Source: Alphaproteobacteria bacterium (lineage in GTDB: Bacteria; Pseudomonadota; Alphaproteobacteria; SHVZ01). From it: a DNA stretch of 59,539 nt. The stretch spans positions 1 to 59,539 of the forward strand of contig VGEH01000006.1 of the NCBI GenBank assembly GCA_016869375.1. The letters run 5' to 3'. Shown piece after piece: positions 11,547 to 23,752 of the stretch; within the stretch, counting starts at the first letter, position 1, and every line of letters starts with the position of its first letter. Both the position numbers and the translations under genes were made by a program. The notes beneath the pieces are model-generated. The model was not told the origin of the DNA. It saw nothing but the letters and a program-made list of their open reading frames with translations, and did not search any database.

Positions 11547-12764
11547 ATGGCGACCGAGATCAAGGTACCCGCGCTGGGCGAATCCGTGACCGAGGCGACC
11601 GTCGCCAAATGGCTGAAGAACGTCGGCGACGCCGTCGCCCGCGACGAGCCGCTGGTCGAGCTCGAGACCGACAAGGTGACGCTCGAGGTCAACGCGACCG
11701 CCGCCGGCACGCTCGGCGACATCGCCGCGCCGGCCGGTGCGACTGTCGAGGTCGGCGGCCTGCTCGGCACGATCACCGAGGGCGCGGGCGGGGCTGCGGC
11801 GAAGCCCGCGGCCAAGCCGGCTGCGGCTTCTGCACCGGCCGCGAAACCGTCCGCTCCCGCGCCGGCCGCCAAGCCTGCCGCTGCGGTCCAGCCTCTCTCG
11901 CCGTCCGTCCGCAAGATGGTCGAGGAGACCAAGGTCGACCCGTCGACGATCGCCGGCTCCGGGAAGGACGGGCGCCTGACCAAGGGCGACGTGATCGCGG
12001 CGCTCGAATCGAAGCCTGCTGCGGCCGCGGCACCTGCTGCTCCGCACAAGCCACGCGATCTCGGGCCGCGTGAAGAACGCGTGAAGATGACCCGCCTGAG
12101 GAAGCGCATCGCCGAGCGTCTCAAGCAGGCGCAGAACACAGCCGCCATGCTCACCACCTTCAACGAGGTGGACATGACTCATGTCATGGCGCTACGCGAA
12201 TCCTACAAGGAACACTTCGAGAAGCGCCACGGCGTGAAGCTCGGTTTCATGAGCTTCTTCGTGAAGGCCTGCCTCGCGGGCTTGAAGGAGCTGCCGGCGG
12301 TCAATGCGGAGATCGACGGCGACGACATCATCTACAAGAACCACTACGACATCGGCGTCGCCGTCGGCACCGAGCAGGGCCTGGTCGTGCCGGTGGTGCG
12401 CGATGCCGACCAGATGGGCTTCGCCGATATCGAGAAAACCATCAACGCGCTCGGCAAGAAGGCCCGCGACGGCAAGCTCTCGATCGAGGACCTGACCGGC
12501 GGCACCTTCACCATCTCGAATGGCGGCGTCTACGGCTCGCTACTGTCGACGCCGATCCTCAACCCGCCGCAGTCCGGCATCCTCGGCATGCACAAGATCC
12601 AGCAGCGGCCGATGGCGATCGGCGGCAAGGTCGAGGTGCGCCCGATGATGTATCTCGCCCTCTCCTACGACCACCGCATCATCGACGGCCGCGAGGCCGT
12701 GACCTTCCTGGTGCGCGTCAAGGAAGCGATCGAGGACCCGCAGCGCCTCCTTCTCGAGGTCTGA
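11547..12764 (+). CDS. sucB: 2-oxoglutarate dehydrogenase E2 (dihydrolipoyl succinyltransferase)
   Basis: A 405-residue E2 core protein. One lipoyl domain with lipoylated K43 in [11 protein letters not shown], an Ala/Pro linker (about 85-115), a peripheral-subunit-binding domain ([16 protein letters not shown]... about 117-152), and a catalytic domain with the active-site motif [13 protein letters not shown] near 372-384. It transfers succinyl from E1 to CoA. AAGAGG precedes the start. lpdA begins three bases after its stop, completing the complex genes. Confidence 0.96.
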   Translation: MATEIKVPALGESVTEATVAKWLKNVGDAVARDEPLVELETDKVTLEVNATAAGTLGDIAAPAGATVEVGGLLGTITEGAGGAAAKPAAKPAAASAPAAKPSAPAPAAKPAAAVQPLSPSVRKMVEETKVDPSTIAGSGKDGRLTKGDVIAALESKPAAAAAPAAPHKPRDLGPREERVKMTRLRKRIAERLKQAQNTAAMLTTFNEVDMTHVMALRESYKEHFEKRHGVKLGFMSFFVKACLAGLKELPAVNAEIDGDDIIYKNHYDIGVAVGTEQGLVVPVVRDADQMGFADIEKTINALGKKARDGKLSIEDLTGGTFTISNGGVYGSLLSTPILNPPQSGILGMHKIQQRPMAIGGKVEVRPMMYLALSYDHRIIDGREAVTFLVRVKEAIEDPQRLLLEV

Positions 12765-12767
12765 TCC

Positions 12768-14170
<1,403 letters not shown>

Positions 14171-14174
<4 letters not shown>

Positions 14175-15937
14175 CCGGCGACGAAGCGCCTCCACATCGT
14201 CGTGTAGGCGTCTTCGACCGATCGGGCGTGCGCGATCCTGTCGCAGAGGATCGATGAGCTGACGCGCGATCGGAGCGTGGCGCGCAGTTCTTCCCTCTGC
14301 TTCCTGTCGGCTGCGAGCGCGGCGGCAATGCGGACCATGTCGTCGATGTCGTGGGCGACGAGGCGATCGAGCCCGAGAGCGCCCAGCGTGCTGGCGCCGA
14401 CGCGCGCGGTGAAGCGGTCACCGGCCAGGGTGACGACGGGAATGCCCATCCACAGCTGCTCGAAGGTGGTCGTGGCGCCGTTGAACGGCAGCGGATCGAG
14501 GCCGATGTCGATACGCTGCAGGAATCGGAGGTGCTGATCCTTCGTTCCCTGATCGCTGCCTTCGAGGAGCAGGCGATCGCGGTCGATGCCGTGGCTGGCG
14601 AAGTCGCGGGCGAGACGGCCGCGCAGGCTCGCGACCTGGAACGCGTCGAAGTACCAAAGTGCCAGACGCGAACCCGGGACGGTGCGCATGACCGCCGCCC
14701 ATGCCGCGATCGTTTTCGGTGAGAGCTTCGCCGGGTTGTTGCAGGAGCCGAAGGTGATGATGCCGCTCAGGCTTTCGGGTATCGGGCCTGGTTCGGGTGC
14801 ACCCTCGATCGGTTGATGGAGATAGAGGCAGGGGAGGCGGAACAGCGTCTCAGTGAACCGTTCCGTCGCTTCCGGAGGATGAAGACGAGCATCGGTCATC
14901 CAGTAGTCGATCGCGGCCAACCCGGTGGAGGTGACGTCATAGAGGCTTGCCTGGATCGGAGCCGGCTTACGGCTTGCAACATCGAGTCGATTCTCACCGA
15001 CCTGTCCGGCGCAGCAGACCAGGATGTCGATTCGGTCTTCAGCGATCTGGCGAGCGGCGTCATGATCCGAAAGGTGGCGAACGTCTCGCCAGCGATCCGC
15101 CGCGGCACGGAATCGCGCTGTCATCGAATCCGGGCGGGCCACGTTCGAATACATCGTCACGCTGAAACGTCCTCGATCGTGACCCTCGATCAGGCCGATG
15201 AGATTCCGCCCGACGACGTGACCTCTGATGTCGCCCGACAGATACCCGATGGAGAGCCGGCGGTCGGGCGTCCGGTCGATGTCGGCGGGCACGCTGTGTG
15301 CGCTGGTGAGCCGGGCCGCCCAAGGTTTGTGCTCGGCCTCGACTGTCGTTGGATCGAGATCGTCGAGGTAGTGCAGCGTGAGCAGAAGGTTGCGCCGAAA
15401 CTCGGAGCTCTGTTTCAAGGCGAGCGCTCGACGGAACGTCCGCACGGAAGACGTCGCCAAGCCCAGATCCTTGAGCGAAACGGCAAGGCAATTATGGATC
15501 GCCGCATTGTCAGGAGACAGAACGAGCGCCCGTTTGGCGTTGGCGACGGACGCGTCTCGTACACCGATATTCTGAAGAAGCGCCGCCAGTGTCGCGAGCA
15601 CGACCGGAGAGGTTCGATCGATATGCACGCTTCGCCGCAGGTTCTTGGCCGCATCTCGCATGTCACCCGTCTCGTCAACCGCGAGAGCGAGATTGTAATA
15701 GGCCTGCGGATTGTCCGGCGCGAGGCTGAGGCCGCGGCGTGTCGAGGCAGCCGCCACGGCCGGCCGGCGTTGCGCCGCGGTGACCTGTGCCAGATTCAGG
15801 TGAAACGCTGCCTGCGTCGGATCGATGGCAAGCGCCCGGCCGATCGAGGCAGCGGCGCGCGGATGCCCGCCGCGCTGGAAGAGGGCAAGCCCGCGCAAGT
15901 GATGCGCGTCAGCATTCGCCGGCACCGCCGCGAGCAC
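14171..15937 (-). CDS. TPR protein with O-GlcNAc-transferase-like (SPINDLY) domain, N terminus interrupted
   Basis: From a GTG at 15937 this encodes 588 residues. TPR repeats (about 1-200) are followed by a Glyco_transf_41-type catalytic region with [68 protein letters not shown] and [17 protein letters not shown], as in SPINDLY-type transferases. The likely true start is ATG at 16033 in the same frame: it reads MPTLEDIQAALTDALRKH, then TAG at 15977-15979, then AGRIDEAVRVY, which is a TPR helix. A CAG (Gln) to TAG change explains this. As written the full gene is broken, and the GTG start would lose the first TPR helix and has no ribosome site. It is last in the fsa-DUF484-xerC-exoD direction. 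Confidence 0.75.
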
Positions 15938-16052
15938 GGTGACATAGACGCGGACTGCCTCGTCTATCCGGCCGGCCTAGTGCTTGCGAAGCGCGTCCGT
16001 GAGAGCGGCCTGGATGTCTTCCAGGGTAGGCATGGCGTCATACTGGCACGGA

Positions 16053-16679
16053 TCAGCCGAACAGCTCGTGGATCGCGAGCCAGACTCCGGCGACGAAAGC
16101 GCCGAGCACGGCCGCGACCAGGAACACCGCCACGATCGCGGTCACAAGGCCGAGGATGACGAAGAGCCCGTCGCGGCCGATCAGCGCCAGCGCGAAAAGA
16201 CTGATGGCGATCGCCGGCGGCTGGTTGCCGAGCACGATCGGCAGCGCCATCAGCGCGGCCATGATGACGCAGATCAGGCCGATCAGGCGCTCGGCGGCAA
16301 AGGTCACGAGGAGGCCGAGCCGCGGGCGCACGAGCCTCTCGGCGCGCTCGAGCCAGGGCAGGGCCTTGTCCAGGATGCGCGCGAGCTCGGCGCGCGAGAA
16401 GGATTTGGCGCCGAGCCAGCGCGGCAGCCAAGGCCGGTGGCGGCCCTGCATGAGCTGGGCTGCGATCAGGATCAGCGGAACGCCGAAAACGGTCGAGATG
16501 CCGGGGATCGCGGAGATCGGCAGCGCCATCGGCAGCGACAGCAGCAGCATGGCGAGCCCGTAGCCGCGGTCGCCGAGGATCTCGATCGCCTCGTCGAGCG
16601 TCAGCCGCTCGCCACCGGCGGGGTCGGTCAGCCGTCTCAGGACGGCGCCGATCGTCTCGCCAGGCGCTTGGGTGTTCAC
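16053..16679 (-). CDS. exoD: ExoD-family membrane protein
   Basis: A 208-residue protein of the ExoD family. The soluble N-terminal part contains RLTLDEAIEILGDRGYG, followed by several hydrophobic segments (about 40-60, 120-150, 155-200) and the conserved ALPISAIPGISTVFGVPL. Family members are linked to exopolysaccharide production in rhizobia, with unclear biochemistry. The GTG start at 16679 overlaps the xerC stop by four bases (GTGA), which supports the start and coupling. Confidence 0.8.
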   Translation of the reverse strand: MNTQAPGETIGAVLRRLTDPAGGERLTLDEAIEILGDRGYGLAMLLLSLPMALPISAIPGISTVFGVPLILIAAQLMQGRHRPWLPRWLGAKSFSRAELARILDKALPWLERAERLVRPRLGLLVTFAAERLIGLICVIMAALMALPIVLGNQPPAIAISLFALALIGRDGLFVILGLVTAIVAVFLVAAVLGAFVAGVWLAIHELFG

Positions 16680-17602
16680 GACCGCGGATGAGCGGCGCGG
16701 TGGACCTCGAGAAGGCGGGTGAGGTCGACCTTGGTGTAGCGCTGGGTCGTCGCCAGCGAAGCGTGGCCCAGCAGCTCCTGGATGGCGCGGAGATCGGCGC
16801 CTTCCGCGAGGAGGTGGGTCGCGAAGCTGTGCCGAAGCGCATGCGGCGTTGCCGTCTCCGGCAGGCCGAGGCCGCGGCGAAGCTTCGCCACGGCGCCTTG
16901 CACCAGGCGCGGATGCAGCGGCCCACCGCGCGCACCGAGGAACAGCGGACCGTCCGGTCCCGGATTGTGCGGGCAGAGCGCGACATATGCGGCGACGGTC
17001 TCGGCGACAAGCGGCAGGATCGGCACCGCGCGCGACTTACGGCCCTTGCCGAGGACGGTGAGCGAGCCTTGCTCCGTCGGCGCCTCGCGGCGCGTGATCG
17101 CGAGCGCTTCGCCGAGACGGAGGCCGGCGCCGTAGAGAAGTGCGAGCACGGCGGCATCGCGGGCGCCATGCCAGGGCTCGCTGCCTTCGCTTTCGATCGC
17201 GTCGAGAAGCTCGGAGGCTTCGGGGATGGTCAGCGCCTTCGGCACCGATTGCGGGCGCTTCGGCGTGCGGATGGTGGCGAGTTTCGGGTTTTCGGCAAGG
17301 CCACGGCGGCCGAGGAAGCGAAAGAAGTTACGGATCACCGAGAGCGAGCGCGCGGCGGAGGTCTTGGCGCGGCCGCGCGCCTGCTCGGCGGCGAGGAAGG
17401 CCCGGAAATCGCCGGGCTTGAGCGCGGCGAGATCGGCAAGGCTCGCCTCCTGGCCGAGATGGCCGGTCAGGAAACCCAGAAACTGCGCAAGATCGCGTTC
17501 ATAGGCATCGAGCGTGTGCCGCGAAGCGCGTCGTTCATGAGCGAGCCAGGCGCGCCAGTCCGCGACGGCGCGGGCGACGGTCAGGTCGGCGACCTCAGCC
17601 AT
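16676..17602 (-). CDS. xerC: Tyrosine recombinase XerC
   Basis: A 308-residue site-specific recombinase that resolves chromosome dimers together with XerD at dif. SAM-like N-terminal core-binding domain (about 8-95) and catalytic domain with R162, K186, H254, R257, H280 and nucleophile Y289 all present (HALRHSFATHLL, LLGHAS, TTQRYTKVD). Complete catalytic set and normal length argue for a chromosomal XerC and not a phage or integron integrase. The DUF484 gene upstream overlaps it by 22 bases, a conserved pairing also seen in enterobacteria. No dif site was identified here. Confidence 0.9.
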   Translation of the reverse strand: MAEVADLTVARAVADWRAWLAHERRASRHTLDAYERDLAQFLGFLTGHLGQEASLADLAALKPGDFRAFLAAEQARGRAKTSAARSLSVIRNFFRFLGRRGLAENPKLATIRTPKRPQSVPKALTIPEASELLDAIESEGSEPWHGARDAAVLALLYGAGLRLGEALAITRREAPTEQGSLTVLGKGRKSRAVPILPLVAETVAAYVALCPHNPGPDGPLFLGARGGPLHPRLVQGAVAKLRRGLGLPETATPHALRHSFATHLLAEGADLRAIQELLGHASLATTQRYTKVDLTRLLEVHRAAHPRS

Positions 17603-18282
17603 GACCGGACCGAGATCTCCAGCGCACGGGCGAGGAAAGCCAGAAGCTCGGTGCCCTGGCTCGGATGGAAAGTGCTTTCGCGCCGGGAGCCGAAGGCGAT
17701 CAGCCCGACCGGCGCCTCGGCGCTCACCTTGATCCGGATCAGCGCATCGGAACGCACGAGGCCGGCGGCGGCACCGAAGATCTCGGCCTCGCCCTGTCCT
17801 TCCGGACGCAACCGCGTGTCACGACCCTCGCCGATCAGGCGATCGACGCTGCTGGCGGGAAGCCGGGTGATTCCGAGGACATGGCCGGCCGTGATCTTGG
17901 CATCGGCCGCCTCGACCGCGAAGGCGACGACGTCGAGATCCAGGATCAGCGCCAGATCCTGCGTCACGGTGTGGACGAGATGCTCCAGGCTCGGCGCCTC
18001 GATCATCGCCAGGACCGCCGAGTGGACACGGCCCTGGGTCTGCAGGTTGACGCGGTTGGTGGCGATCAGCTTGCGCTGCGTCGTCTTCAGCCGGCCAAGC
18101 TCGCTACGCTGCCGATCGAGCATCACCTTCTGCAGGTCGACCACGCCTTCGCTCATCTCGCGGCCAGGCGCCATCAGGGCGAGCACCGCATCCGGATGGT
18201 TCAGGAGGAAGTCCGGATGCCGGCGCAGATATTCGGTGACTTCTGCGGCGTCGAGCGTTTCGTTGGGGCGTGCGGTGGACAT
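17581..18282 (-). CDS. DUF484 family protein
   Basis: A 233-residue DUF484 protein. The N terminus AAEVTEYLRRHPDFLLNHPD is the family signature, followed by a coiled segment VDLQKVMLDRQRSELGRLKTTQRKLI and a GAF-like C-terminal domain with SALIRIKV-type and APVGLIAFGSRRE strands. Function is unknown; it is usually adjacent to xerC. The start ATG at 18282 overlaps the stop of the aldolase gene by one base, and its end overlaps xerC by 22 bases, so the three genes are one transcription unit. Confidence 0.85.
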   Translation of the reverse strand: MSTARPNETLDAAEVTEYLRRHPDFLLNHPDAVLALMAPGREMSEGVVDLQKVMLDRQRSELGRLKTTQRKLIATNRVNLQTQGRVHSAVLAMIEAPSLEHLVHTVTQDLALILDLDVVAFAVEAADAKITAGHVLGITRLPASSVDRLIGEGRDTRLRPEGQGEAEIFGAAAGLVRSDALIRIKVSAEAPVGLIAFGSRRESTFHPSQGTELLAFLARALEISVRSWLRSPT

Positions 18283-18938
18283 CAGAGGATCGATTGTCCT
18301 GTCTTCTTCCAGTCGGCGAGGAAGGCGGCGAGACCCTTGTCGGTTAGCGGATGGTTGAAGAGCGAGCGCAGCACCGCCGGTGGCAAGGTCGCCACATCGG
18401 CGCCGAGCTTGGCCGACTCGATCACATGGATCGGGTGGCGGATCGAGGCGACCAGCACCTCGGTCTTGAAGGCAGGGTAGCTGCGATAGATCTGGACGAT
18501 GTCGGCGATCAGCCCCATGCCGTCCTGGCCGATGTCGTCGAGCCGGCCGACGAAGGGCGAGATGAAGGCCGCGCGCGCCTTGGCCGCGAGCAGGGCCTGG
18601 GCCGGAGAGAAGCAGAGCGTGACATTGACCTTGGTGCCCTCGTCGGCGAGCACGCGGCAGGTCTTGAGCCCGTCCGGCGTCAGCGGCACCTTGACCGCGA
18701 CGTTCTTGGCGATCTTGGCGAGCTTGCGGCCCTCGGCCAGCATGGCCGCGTGGTCGGTCGCGGTCACCTCGGCCGAAACCGGCCCCTCGACCGCGGCACA
18801 GATCTCGGCGATCACGTCGAGCATCTTGCGGCCGCTCTTCTGGATGAGCGATGGATTGGTGGTGACACCGTCGAGGAGGCCGGTCGCGGCCAGCTCCCGA
18901 ATCTCGGCGATGTCGGCGGTATCGACGAAGAACTTCAT
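18282..18938 (-). CDS. fsa: Transaldolase / fructose-6-phosphate aldolase
   Basis: A 218-residue short transaldolase (TalC/FSA class). D6 and the Schiff-base lysine K83 in NVAVKVPLT are present, with [13 protein letters not shown] and [10 protein letters not shown] as the family start, and SIRHPIHV near the C terminus. The reaction is dihydroxyacetone or sedoheptulose transfer in sugar-phosphate metabolism. Sequence alone does not settle transaldolase against true fructose-6-phosphate aldolase. It is divergent from priA with only 34 bases between starts, so the promoters must overlap or lie inside coding sequence. Confidence 0.88.
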   Translation of the reverse strand: MKFFVDTADIAEIRELAATGLLDGVTTNPSLIQKSGRKMLDVIAEICAAVEGPVSAEVTATDHAAMLAEGRKLAKIAKNVAVKVPLTPDGLKTCRVLADEGTKVNVTLCFSPAQALLAAKARAAFISPFVGRLDDIGQDGMGLIADIVQIYRSYPAFKTEVLVASIRHPIHVIESAKLGADVATLPPAVLRSLFNHPLTDKGLAAFLADWKKTGQSIL

Positions 18939-18972
18939 TTGCGGCCCCGGAATCTAGTGTGAAATCTACCTC

Positions 18973-21180
18973 ATGATGGCTGACGACGCCAGCACACAAG
19001 CCATTGGGGGTGGAGCCCGGGTCTCGGTCCTGCTGCCGCTGCCCCTGGCCGGCCCTTACGATTATTTGGTGCCGGAGGAGATGACGCTCCAGAGGGGCGA
19101 GTTCGTCATCGTGCCGCTGGGACCGCGCGAACTTCTCGGCGTGGTCTGGGGCAAGGGCACCGACGATGTCGCCGAAGCCAGGCTGAAGCCCGTGGTCGAG
19201 CACCTGGAGGACGCCCCGTCGCTGCCGGAAGCCGTCCTGCGCTTCGTCGACTGGGTCGCCGCATACACGCTTTCGCCGCCGGGGGCCGTGCTCCGCATGG
19301 CGATGAGCGTGCCGTCGGCGCTGGTCCCGCCGCGGCTCGCAACGGGATACCGCTTCTCACGTATGCCGGAGCCCGGTGAGCGTGTGACGGCGCAGCGAAA
19401 GCGCGTCATCGAGCTTCTTGCAGAAGGCGTCGCCTGGCTTCCGCCCGACCTTGCACGCGAAGCGGGTGTCGGCGCCGGCGTGCTCAAGGCGATGGAGAAG
19501 GACGGGATCATCGAAAAGGTTGAGCTCCCGCCGGGACCACCCTTCGAGATGCCGGATGTCGACCGGCCGGGCCGAACCCTCTCCACGGACCAGGCAGCAG
19601 CATCGACCGAGATGTGCCAGCGCCTCGCCGAGGATGCGTTCTCCGTGACCCTGCTCGACGGCGTCACCGGCAGCGGCAAGACCGAGGTCTATTTCGAGGC
19701 GGTCGCCGAGTGTCTTCGCCGCGACCGGCAGGCGCTGGTGCTGCTGCCGGAGATCGCGCTGTCGGCGGAGTGGCTCGGGCGTTTTGAGTCCCGCTTCGGC
19801 GTGAAGCCGGCGGTATGGCATTCGGACCTGACGCAGGCCGAGCGCCGTATCACCTGGCGCGCGATCGCCGAGGGCAAGGCACCGGTCGTGGTCGGCGCGC
19901 GTTCGGCGCTGTTCCTGCCTTATCCGGATCTCGGCCTCATCGTCGTCGACGAGGAGCACGATCCCGCCTTCAAGCAGGAGGACGGGGTTCACTACCACGC
20001 GCGCGACATGGCGGTGGTACGCGCCCAGCTCGGCCGCTTTCCGATCGTGCTGTCCTCGGCGACGCCTTCGCTCGAAAGCCACGTGAACGAGACGACTGGA
20101 CGATACCGGCGGCTGCATCTGCCCGACCGTCATGCGGGCGCGCAGCTGCCCGACATCCGCACGATCGATCTGCGTCGCGACAAGCCGCCCTCGCAGCACT
20201 TCTTGAGCCCGCCTCTCGTGCAAGCGCTGCATGAGACCCTCGCTGCCGGCGAGCAATCGCTCTTGTTCCTCAATCGCCGAGGCTACGCGCCGCTGACCTT
20301 GTGCCGCGCCTGCGGCACGCGGCTCGCCTGCCCCAACTGCTCGACTTGGCTGGTCGAGCATCGGCTGGCCGGACGGCTGCAGTGCCATCATTGCGGCCAC
20401 TCTTCGCGTCGTCCGCCCGCCTGTTCTTCCTGCGGTGCCGATGACGCCTTCGCCGCTTGCGGCCCCGGGGTCGAGCGGCTCGCCGAGGAGCTGCTTACCG
20501 TCCTGCCCGAAGCCCGGTTCACTGTGATGACCAGCGACACGATCGGCGGTCCGGCGCAGGCCGCGGAGCTGGTGCGCTCGATCCGCGACGGCGAGGTCGA
20601 CGTCGTGATCGGCACGCAGATGGTGGCCAAGGGCCACAACTTCCCCAAGCTGACCTTGGTCGGCGTCGTCGATGCCGATCTCGGCCTCGAAGGCGGCGAT
20701 CTGCGAGCGGCGGAACGTACCTATCAACTCCTGCATCAGGTTGCCGGCCGCGCCGGACGGCACGAGCGCCCGGGGCGCGTGCTCCTGCAGACCTGGCAGC
20801 CGGAGAGTCGCGTGATGGCGGCGCTCGCCTCGGGCGATCGCGACCGTTTCCTCGCGGTCGAGGCGGCCGAGCGCGAGGCGGCCGGCATGCCGCCCTATGG
20901 GCGTCTTGTCGGCCTCGTTATCTCCAGCCACGATCCGCAGGTCGTCGATGCGGTCGCGCGTGCCCTCGGCAAGTCCGCGCCGACGGGAGAGGGGATCCAG
21001 GTGCTGGGACCGGCGCCGGCGCCGCTCGCGCTGCTGCGTGGTCGCCATCGTCGCCGGCTGTTGCTCAAGGCCGACCGTGCGGTCCGCGTGCAGCCGATCG
21101 TCGTCGACTGGCTCGCGCGCGTGAAGGTGCCTGGCACCGCACGCGTGCAGATCGACATCGACCCGTACAGCTTTCTTTAG
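18973..21180 (+). CDS. priA: Primosomal helicase PriA
   Basis: A 735-residue replication-restart helicase. N-terminal DNA-binding domain ([15 protein letters not shown]), Walker [10 protein letters not shown] at 230-238, DEEH box at 326-329, and eight zinc-binding cysteines in four CxxC-type pairs between about 437 and 492 (CRACG, CPNC, CHHCG, CSSCG). [14 protein letters not shown] is helicase motif VI. PriA reloads the replisome at stalled forks. It ends convergent with the YbaK-like gene; the two stops share four bases (TTAG). Confidence 0.94.
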   Translation: MMADDASTQAIGGGARVSVLLPLPLAGPYDYLVPEEMTLQRGEFVIVPLGPRELLGVVWGKGTDDVAEARLKPVVEHLEDAPSLPEAVLRFVDWVAAYTLSPPGAVLRMAMSVPSALVPPRLATGYRFSRMPEPGERVTAQRKRVIELLAEGVAWLPPDLAREAGVGAGVLKAMEKDGIIEKVELPPGPPFEMPDVDRPGRTLSTDQAAASTEMCQRLAEDAFSVTLLDGVTGSGKTEVYFEAVAECLRRDRQALVLLPEIALSAEWLGRFESRFGVKPAVWHSDLTQAERRITWRAIAEGKAPVVVGARSALFLPYPDLGLIVVDEEHDPAFKQEDGVHYHARDMAVVRAQLGRFPIVLSSATPSLESHVNETTGRYRRLHLPDRHAGAQLPDIRTIDLRRDKPPSQHFLSPPLVQALHETLAAGEQSLLFLNRRGYAPLTLCRACGTRLACPNCSTWLVEHRLAGRLQCHHCGHSSRRPPACSSCGADDAFAACGPGVERLAEELLTVLPEARFTVMTSDTIGGPAQAAELVRSIRDGEVDVVIGTQMVAKGHNFPKLTLVGVVDADLGLEGGDLRAAERTYQLLHQVAGRAGRHERPGRVLLQTWQPESRVMAALASGDRDRFLAVEAAEREAAGMPPYGRLVGLVISSHDPQVVDAVARALGKSAPTGEGIQVLGPAPAPLALLRGRHRRRLLLKADRAVRVQPIVVDWLARVKVPGTARVQIDIDPYSFL

Positions 21181-21656
21181 GCTTCCTGCTTTACGTCGGC
21201 GACGGTGCCGCCGGAGATGCGGACTAGCTCGTCGGCGCTCAAGCGGAACACCGCGTTCGGCGTGCCGGCGGCGGCCCAGATCGGATCGAGCGCGAGCAGG
21301 TCGCGGTCGATCAGCACGATCGGGGATTCGGAATGGCCGAGCGGAGCCACGCCCCCGATGGCGTAGCCGGTACGCTCGCGCACATAGGCGGCATCGGCGC
21401 GACCGATCTTCTGGCCGATCTCGGCCTTCACCTTCTTCTCGTCGATCCGGTTGATGCCCGAAGCAACGACCAGCACCGGGCGCCCGCTCGCCGCCTTGAA
21501 CACCAACGACTTCGCGATCTGCGCGAGCGTGCAGCCGATCGCCGAGGCGGCTTCGGCGGAACTCCGCGTCGACTCCGGGAACTCGACGACGCGACCGGCC
21601 ATGCCCTGAGCGGCCAGCAGGTCTTCGACGCGTTGAGCGGCGGGCTTGAGGGACAT
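21177..21656 (-). CDS. YbaK/EbsC-type aminoacyl-tRNA editing protein
   Basis: A 159-residue single-domain protein of the YbaK/ProX superfamily, related to the editing domain of prolyl-tRNA synthetase. The conserved core is [23 protein letters not shown], with the lysine in QIAKSLVFK needed for deacylation in the family, and [12 protein letters not shown]. Members hydrolyse mischarged tRNA such as Cys- or Ala-tRNA(Pro); the substrate here is not determined. The ATG at 21656 was chosen because sequence before it is antisense to the neighbouring methyltransferase. Confidence 0.85.
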   Translation of the reverse strand: MSLKPAAQRVEDLLAAQGMAGRVVEFPESTRSSAEAASAIGCTLAQIAKSLVFKAASGRPVLVVASGINRIDEKKVKAEIGQKIGRADAAYVRERTGYAIGGVAPLGHSESPIVLIDRDLLALDPIWAAAGTPNAVFRLSADELVRISGGTVADVKQEA

Positions 21657-21746
21657 GATGTGCTCTCGGCTTGCAGGCGCGCGTGTGTATACGCATTCCC
21701 GAGATCTGACTAGATTGGCTGAGACGCGGAGGAGGTCCGGCGGACG

Positions 21747-22319
21747 GTGAAGCTCAATCTCGGATGCGGATCGGACATTCTCGCCGGCTGGGTCAATGTC
21801 GACCTGCATCCGGGTGCGGGCGTCGACCGGATCGTCGATCTCGAGCGCGTTCCCTGGCCCTGGGGCGATTCTTCCGCCGAGGAAGTGAGGCTGAAGCACG
21901 TGCTCGAACATCTCGGGCGGAACTCCGAGACGTTTCTCTCCGTGATCAAGGAGCTCTGGCGGGTCTGCGCGAACGGAGCAAAGGTAGCGATCACCGTTCC
22001 ACACCCGCGCCATGACGCGTTTCTCACTGACCCGACCCATGTCCGGCCGATCCTCGAAGGAACACTCCGGCTATTCGACCAGGGTGCCAATTTCGAGGAC
22101 CGGAAGCGCGGCTTCTCCAACACGCCGCTGGGCCTGATCACAGGTGTCGACTTCCGGCTCGAATCCGTCGAGCACACCGTCGAGAAGGATTGGCTGGAGC
22201 GCTTCCAACGCGGCGAGATCTCCCATGCGGAGCTCAATCACGCGGCCCGGCACTACAACAACGTGATCAGCGAGACCGACTTCCTGTGGCGGACGGTCAA
22301 GCCGGCCGGTGGGGTGTGA
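21747..22319 (+). CDS. SAM-dependent methyltransferase-like protein
   Basis: A 190-residue class I methyltransferase-like protein starting MKLNLGCGSDILAGWVNVDL, which holds the glycine-rich SAM motif (LGCG at about 4-8) and the acidic end of strand 2 (VDL). LKHVLEHL is motif post-I/II. Such proteins are often part of surface-polysaccharide loci, but here it stands between ybaK-like and meaB genes. The GTG start at 21747 is supported by a GGAGG about ten bases upstream. The substrate is unknown. Confidence 0.72.
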   Translation: MKLNLGCGSDILAGWVNVDLHPGAGVDRIVDLERVPWPWGDSSAEEVRLKHVLEHLGRNSETFLSVIKELWRVCANGAKVAITVPHPRHDAFLTDPTHVRPILEGTLRLFDQGANFEDRKRGFSNTPLGLITGVDFRLESVEHTVEKDWLERFQRGEISHAELNHAARHYNNVISETDFLWRTVKPAGGV

Positions 22320-22325
22320 TCGCCG

Positions 22326-23318
22326 ATGGCGGATGAGCCCGCACCTGCAGCCGTGACGCGTCTCGCGGAAGCCGTGCGCAACGGCGACCGGCGCGCGTTG
22401 GCTCAGGCGCTGACCCTGGTCGAGTCGACGCGGCCCGATCATCGCGCTCAGGCCGATGCGCTGCTTTCCCGGCTCCTGTCGGCGACAGGACGGGCGGCGC
22501 GGGTCGGCGTCTCGGGCGCGCCCGGCGTGGGCAAGTCGAGCTTCATCGAGGCGCTCGGGCTGCACCTCGCCGAAGAGGGGCGCAGGGTCGCAGTCCTCGC
22601 CGTCGATCCGTCCTCAGAAGTCTCCGGTGGGTCGATCCTCGGCGACAAGACGCGGATGGAGCGATTGTCGCGCCATCCCAACGCCTTCATCCGGCCATCG
22701 CCCTCCGGCGGTGCGCTCGGCGGTGTCGCCCGGCGCAGCCGCGAGACGCTTCTGATCATGGAAGCGGCCGGCTACGAAGTGGCGCTGGTCGAGACGGTCG
22801 GTGTCGGCCAGTCCGAGACCGCCGTCGCCGAGATGACCGACAGCTTCCTCCTGCTGCTGGCTCCGGGCGGCGGCGACGAGTTGCAGGGCATCAAGAAGGG
22901 CATCGTCGAGCTTGCTGACCTCCTGGCGGTCACCAAGGCCGATGGAGATCTGAAGCCGGCCGCCGGGCGCGCCCGCGCCGACTATGCGGCGGCCCTTGCC
23001 ATCCTCGGCGGCGGGTCGGATTGGCGGCCGGCTGTGCTCACCTGCTCATCCGTCACCGGCCAGGGCATCGCCGAGGTCTGGCAGGCGGTCCTCCGGCACC
23101 GCGAGGCCTTGGGCGCCATGGGTTTGGCGGCCAAGCGGGCTGTCCAGGCGCGGCGCTGGATGTGGCGTGAGGTCGAGGAGGGGCTGATCGCCGCGCTCCG
23201 GGCCGATCCCGAGGTGGCGGCGCGGCTTGGGCCTCTCGAGCAGGCTGTGGCCAATGGCCGCGCCACGCCCGGCGAGGCGGCTGGCGAGCTTCTCAGGGCG
23301 TTCCGGCCCGGCGCTTGA
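22326..23318 (+). CDS. meaB: Methylmalonyl-CoA mutase-associated GTPase MeaB
   Basis: A 330-residue G3E P-loop GTPase of the MeaB/ArgK family. Walker A GAPGVGKS at 64-71, then [23 protein letters not shown], the switch region ETVGVGQSE, and a nucleotide-specificity motif TKAD. It protects and reloads B12-dependent methylmalonyl-CoA mutase. No mutase gene is in the window, so partner location is unknown. It starts six bases after the methyltransferase. The rpmB -35 box overlaps its stop codon. Confidence 0.9.
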   Translation: MADEPAPAAVTRLAEAVRNGDRRALAQALTLVESTRPDHRAQADALLSRLLSATGRAARVGVSGAPGVGKSSFIEALGLHLAEEGRRVAVLAVDPSSEVSGGSILGDKTRMERLSRHPNAFIRPSPSGGALGGVARRSRETLLIMEAAGYEVALVETVGVGQSETAVAEMTDSFLLLLAPGGGDELQGIKKGIVELADLLAVTKADGDLKPAAGRARADYAAALAILGGGSDWRPAVLTCSSVTGQGIAEVWQAVLRHREALGAMGLAAKRAVQARRWMWREVEEGLIAALRADPEVAARLGPLEQAVANGRATPGEAAGELLRAFRPGA

Positions 23319-23343
23319 CGGCCCGGAAGGGCTTGGGTACAAC
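23315..23343 (+). promoter_or_regulatory. Sigma-70-type promoter for rpmB
   Basis: TTGACG at 23315-23320, a 17-base spacer and TACAAC at 23338-23343 make a strong sigma-70-like promoter. The -35 box overlaps the meaB stop codon. Transcription would start near 23350, leaving a leader of about 55 bases before rpmB. Confidence 0.7.
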
Positions 23344-23405
23344 CCCGCGCCTCGGCGCTGGGCTCAAACCCGGCGTCTCACCTTTCATTCGGTCGGACCC
23401 GTGCC

Positions 23406-23699
23406 ATGGCAAGACGCTGCGACATCACCGGCAAGGGCGTTCTGGTTGGCAACAATGTCAGCCACGCCAACAACAAGACCAAGCGGCGCTACCTGCCGAA
23501 CCTGCAGGAGGTGACATTGCTCTCCGACCTGCTCGGCCAGCCGGTCCGTCTGCGCGTGAGCGCTCATGGGCTTCGGTCCATCGAGCACAACGGCGGCCTC
23601 GATCAGTATCTGCTGTCGACCCGCGACGCCAAGCTGCCCGAGGACGCCCAGCGCCTGAAGCGCCGGATCAAGAAGGCCCAGGCCGCCAAGGCTGCCTGA
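23406..23699 (+). CDS. rpmB: 50S ribosomal protein L28
   Basis: A 97-residue L28. It begins [32 protein letters not shown], the family signature, and ends in a Lys/Arg/Ala-rich tail. The longer alphaproteobacterial form is normal. It does not carry zinc-ribbon cysteine pairs. Own promoter upstream and a strong terminator downstream make it a single-gene unit. Confidence 0.96.
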   Translation: MARRCDITGKGVLVGNNVSHANNKTKRRYLPNLQEVTLLSDLLGQPVRLRVSAHGLRSIEHNGGLDQYLLSTRDAKLPEDAQRLKRRIKKAQAAKAA

Positions 23700-23723
23700 C
23701 CAACCGATCTTCTGATGTAAGCG

Positions 23724-23752
23724 CGGGCGCCTTCGGGCGCCCGTTTCGTTTT
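23724..23752 (+). terminator. Rho-independent terminator after rpmB
   Basis: An eight-pair GC stem (23724-23731 with 23736-23743) closed by a stable TTCG tetraloop is followed by TTTCGTTTT. It also lies at the 3' end of the convergent Hpt gene, whose stop is at 23751. Confidence 0.9.

Noticed and set aside
16676..17602. Integron or phage integrase
   Set aside because: Length, catalytic set and DUF484 neighbour fit chromosomal XerC; no att site or cargo genes adjoin.
19357..21696. Long minus-strand frame opposite priA, continuing through the YbaK-like region
   Set aside because: Shadow of priA; the real YbaK-like gene is in another frame and starts at 21656.
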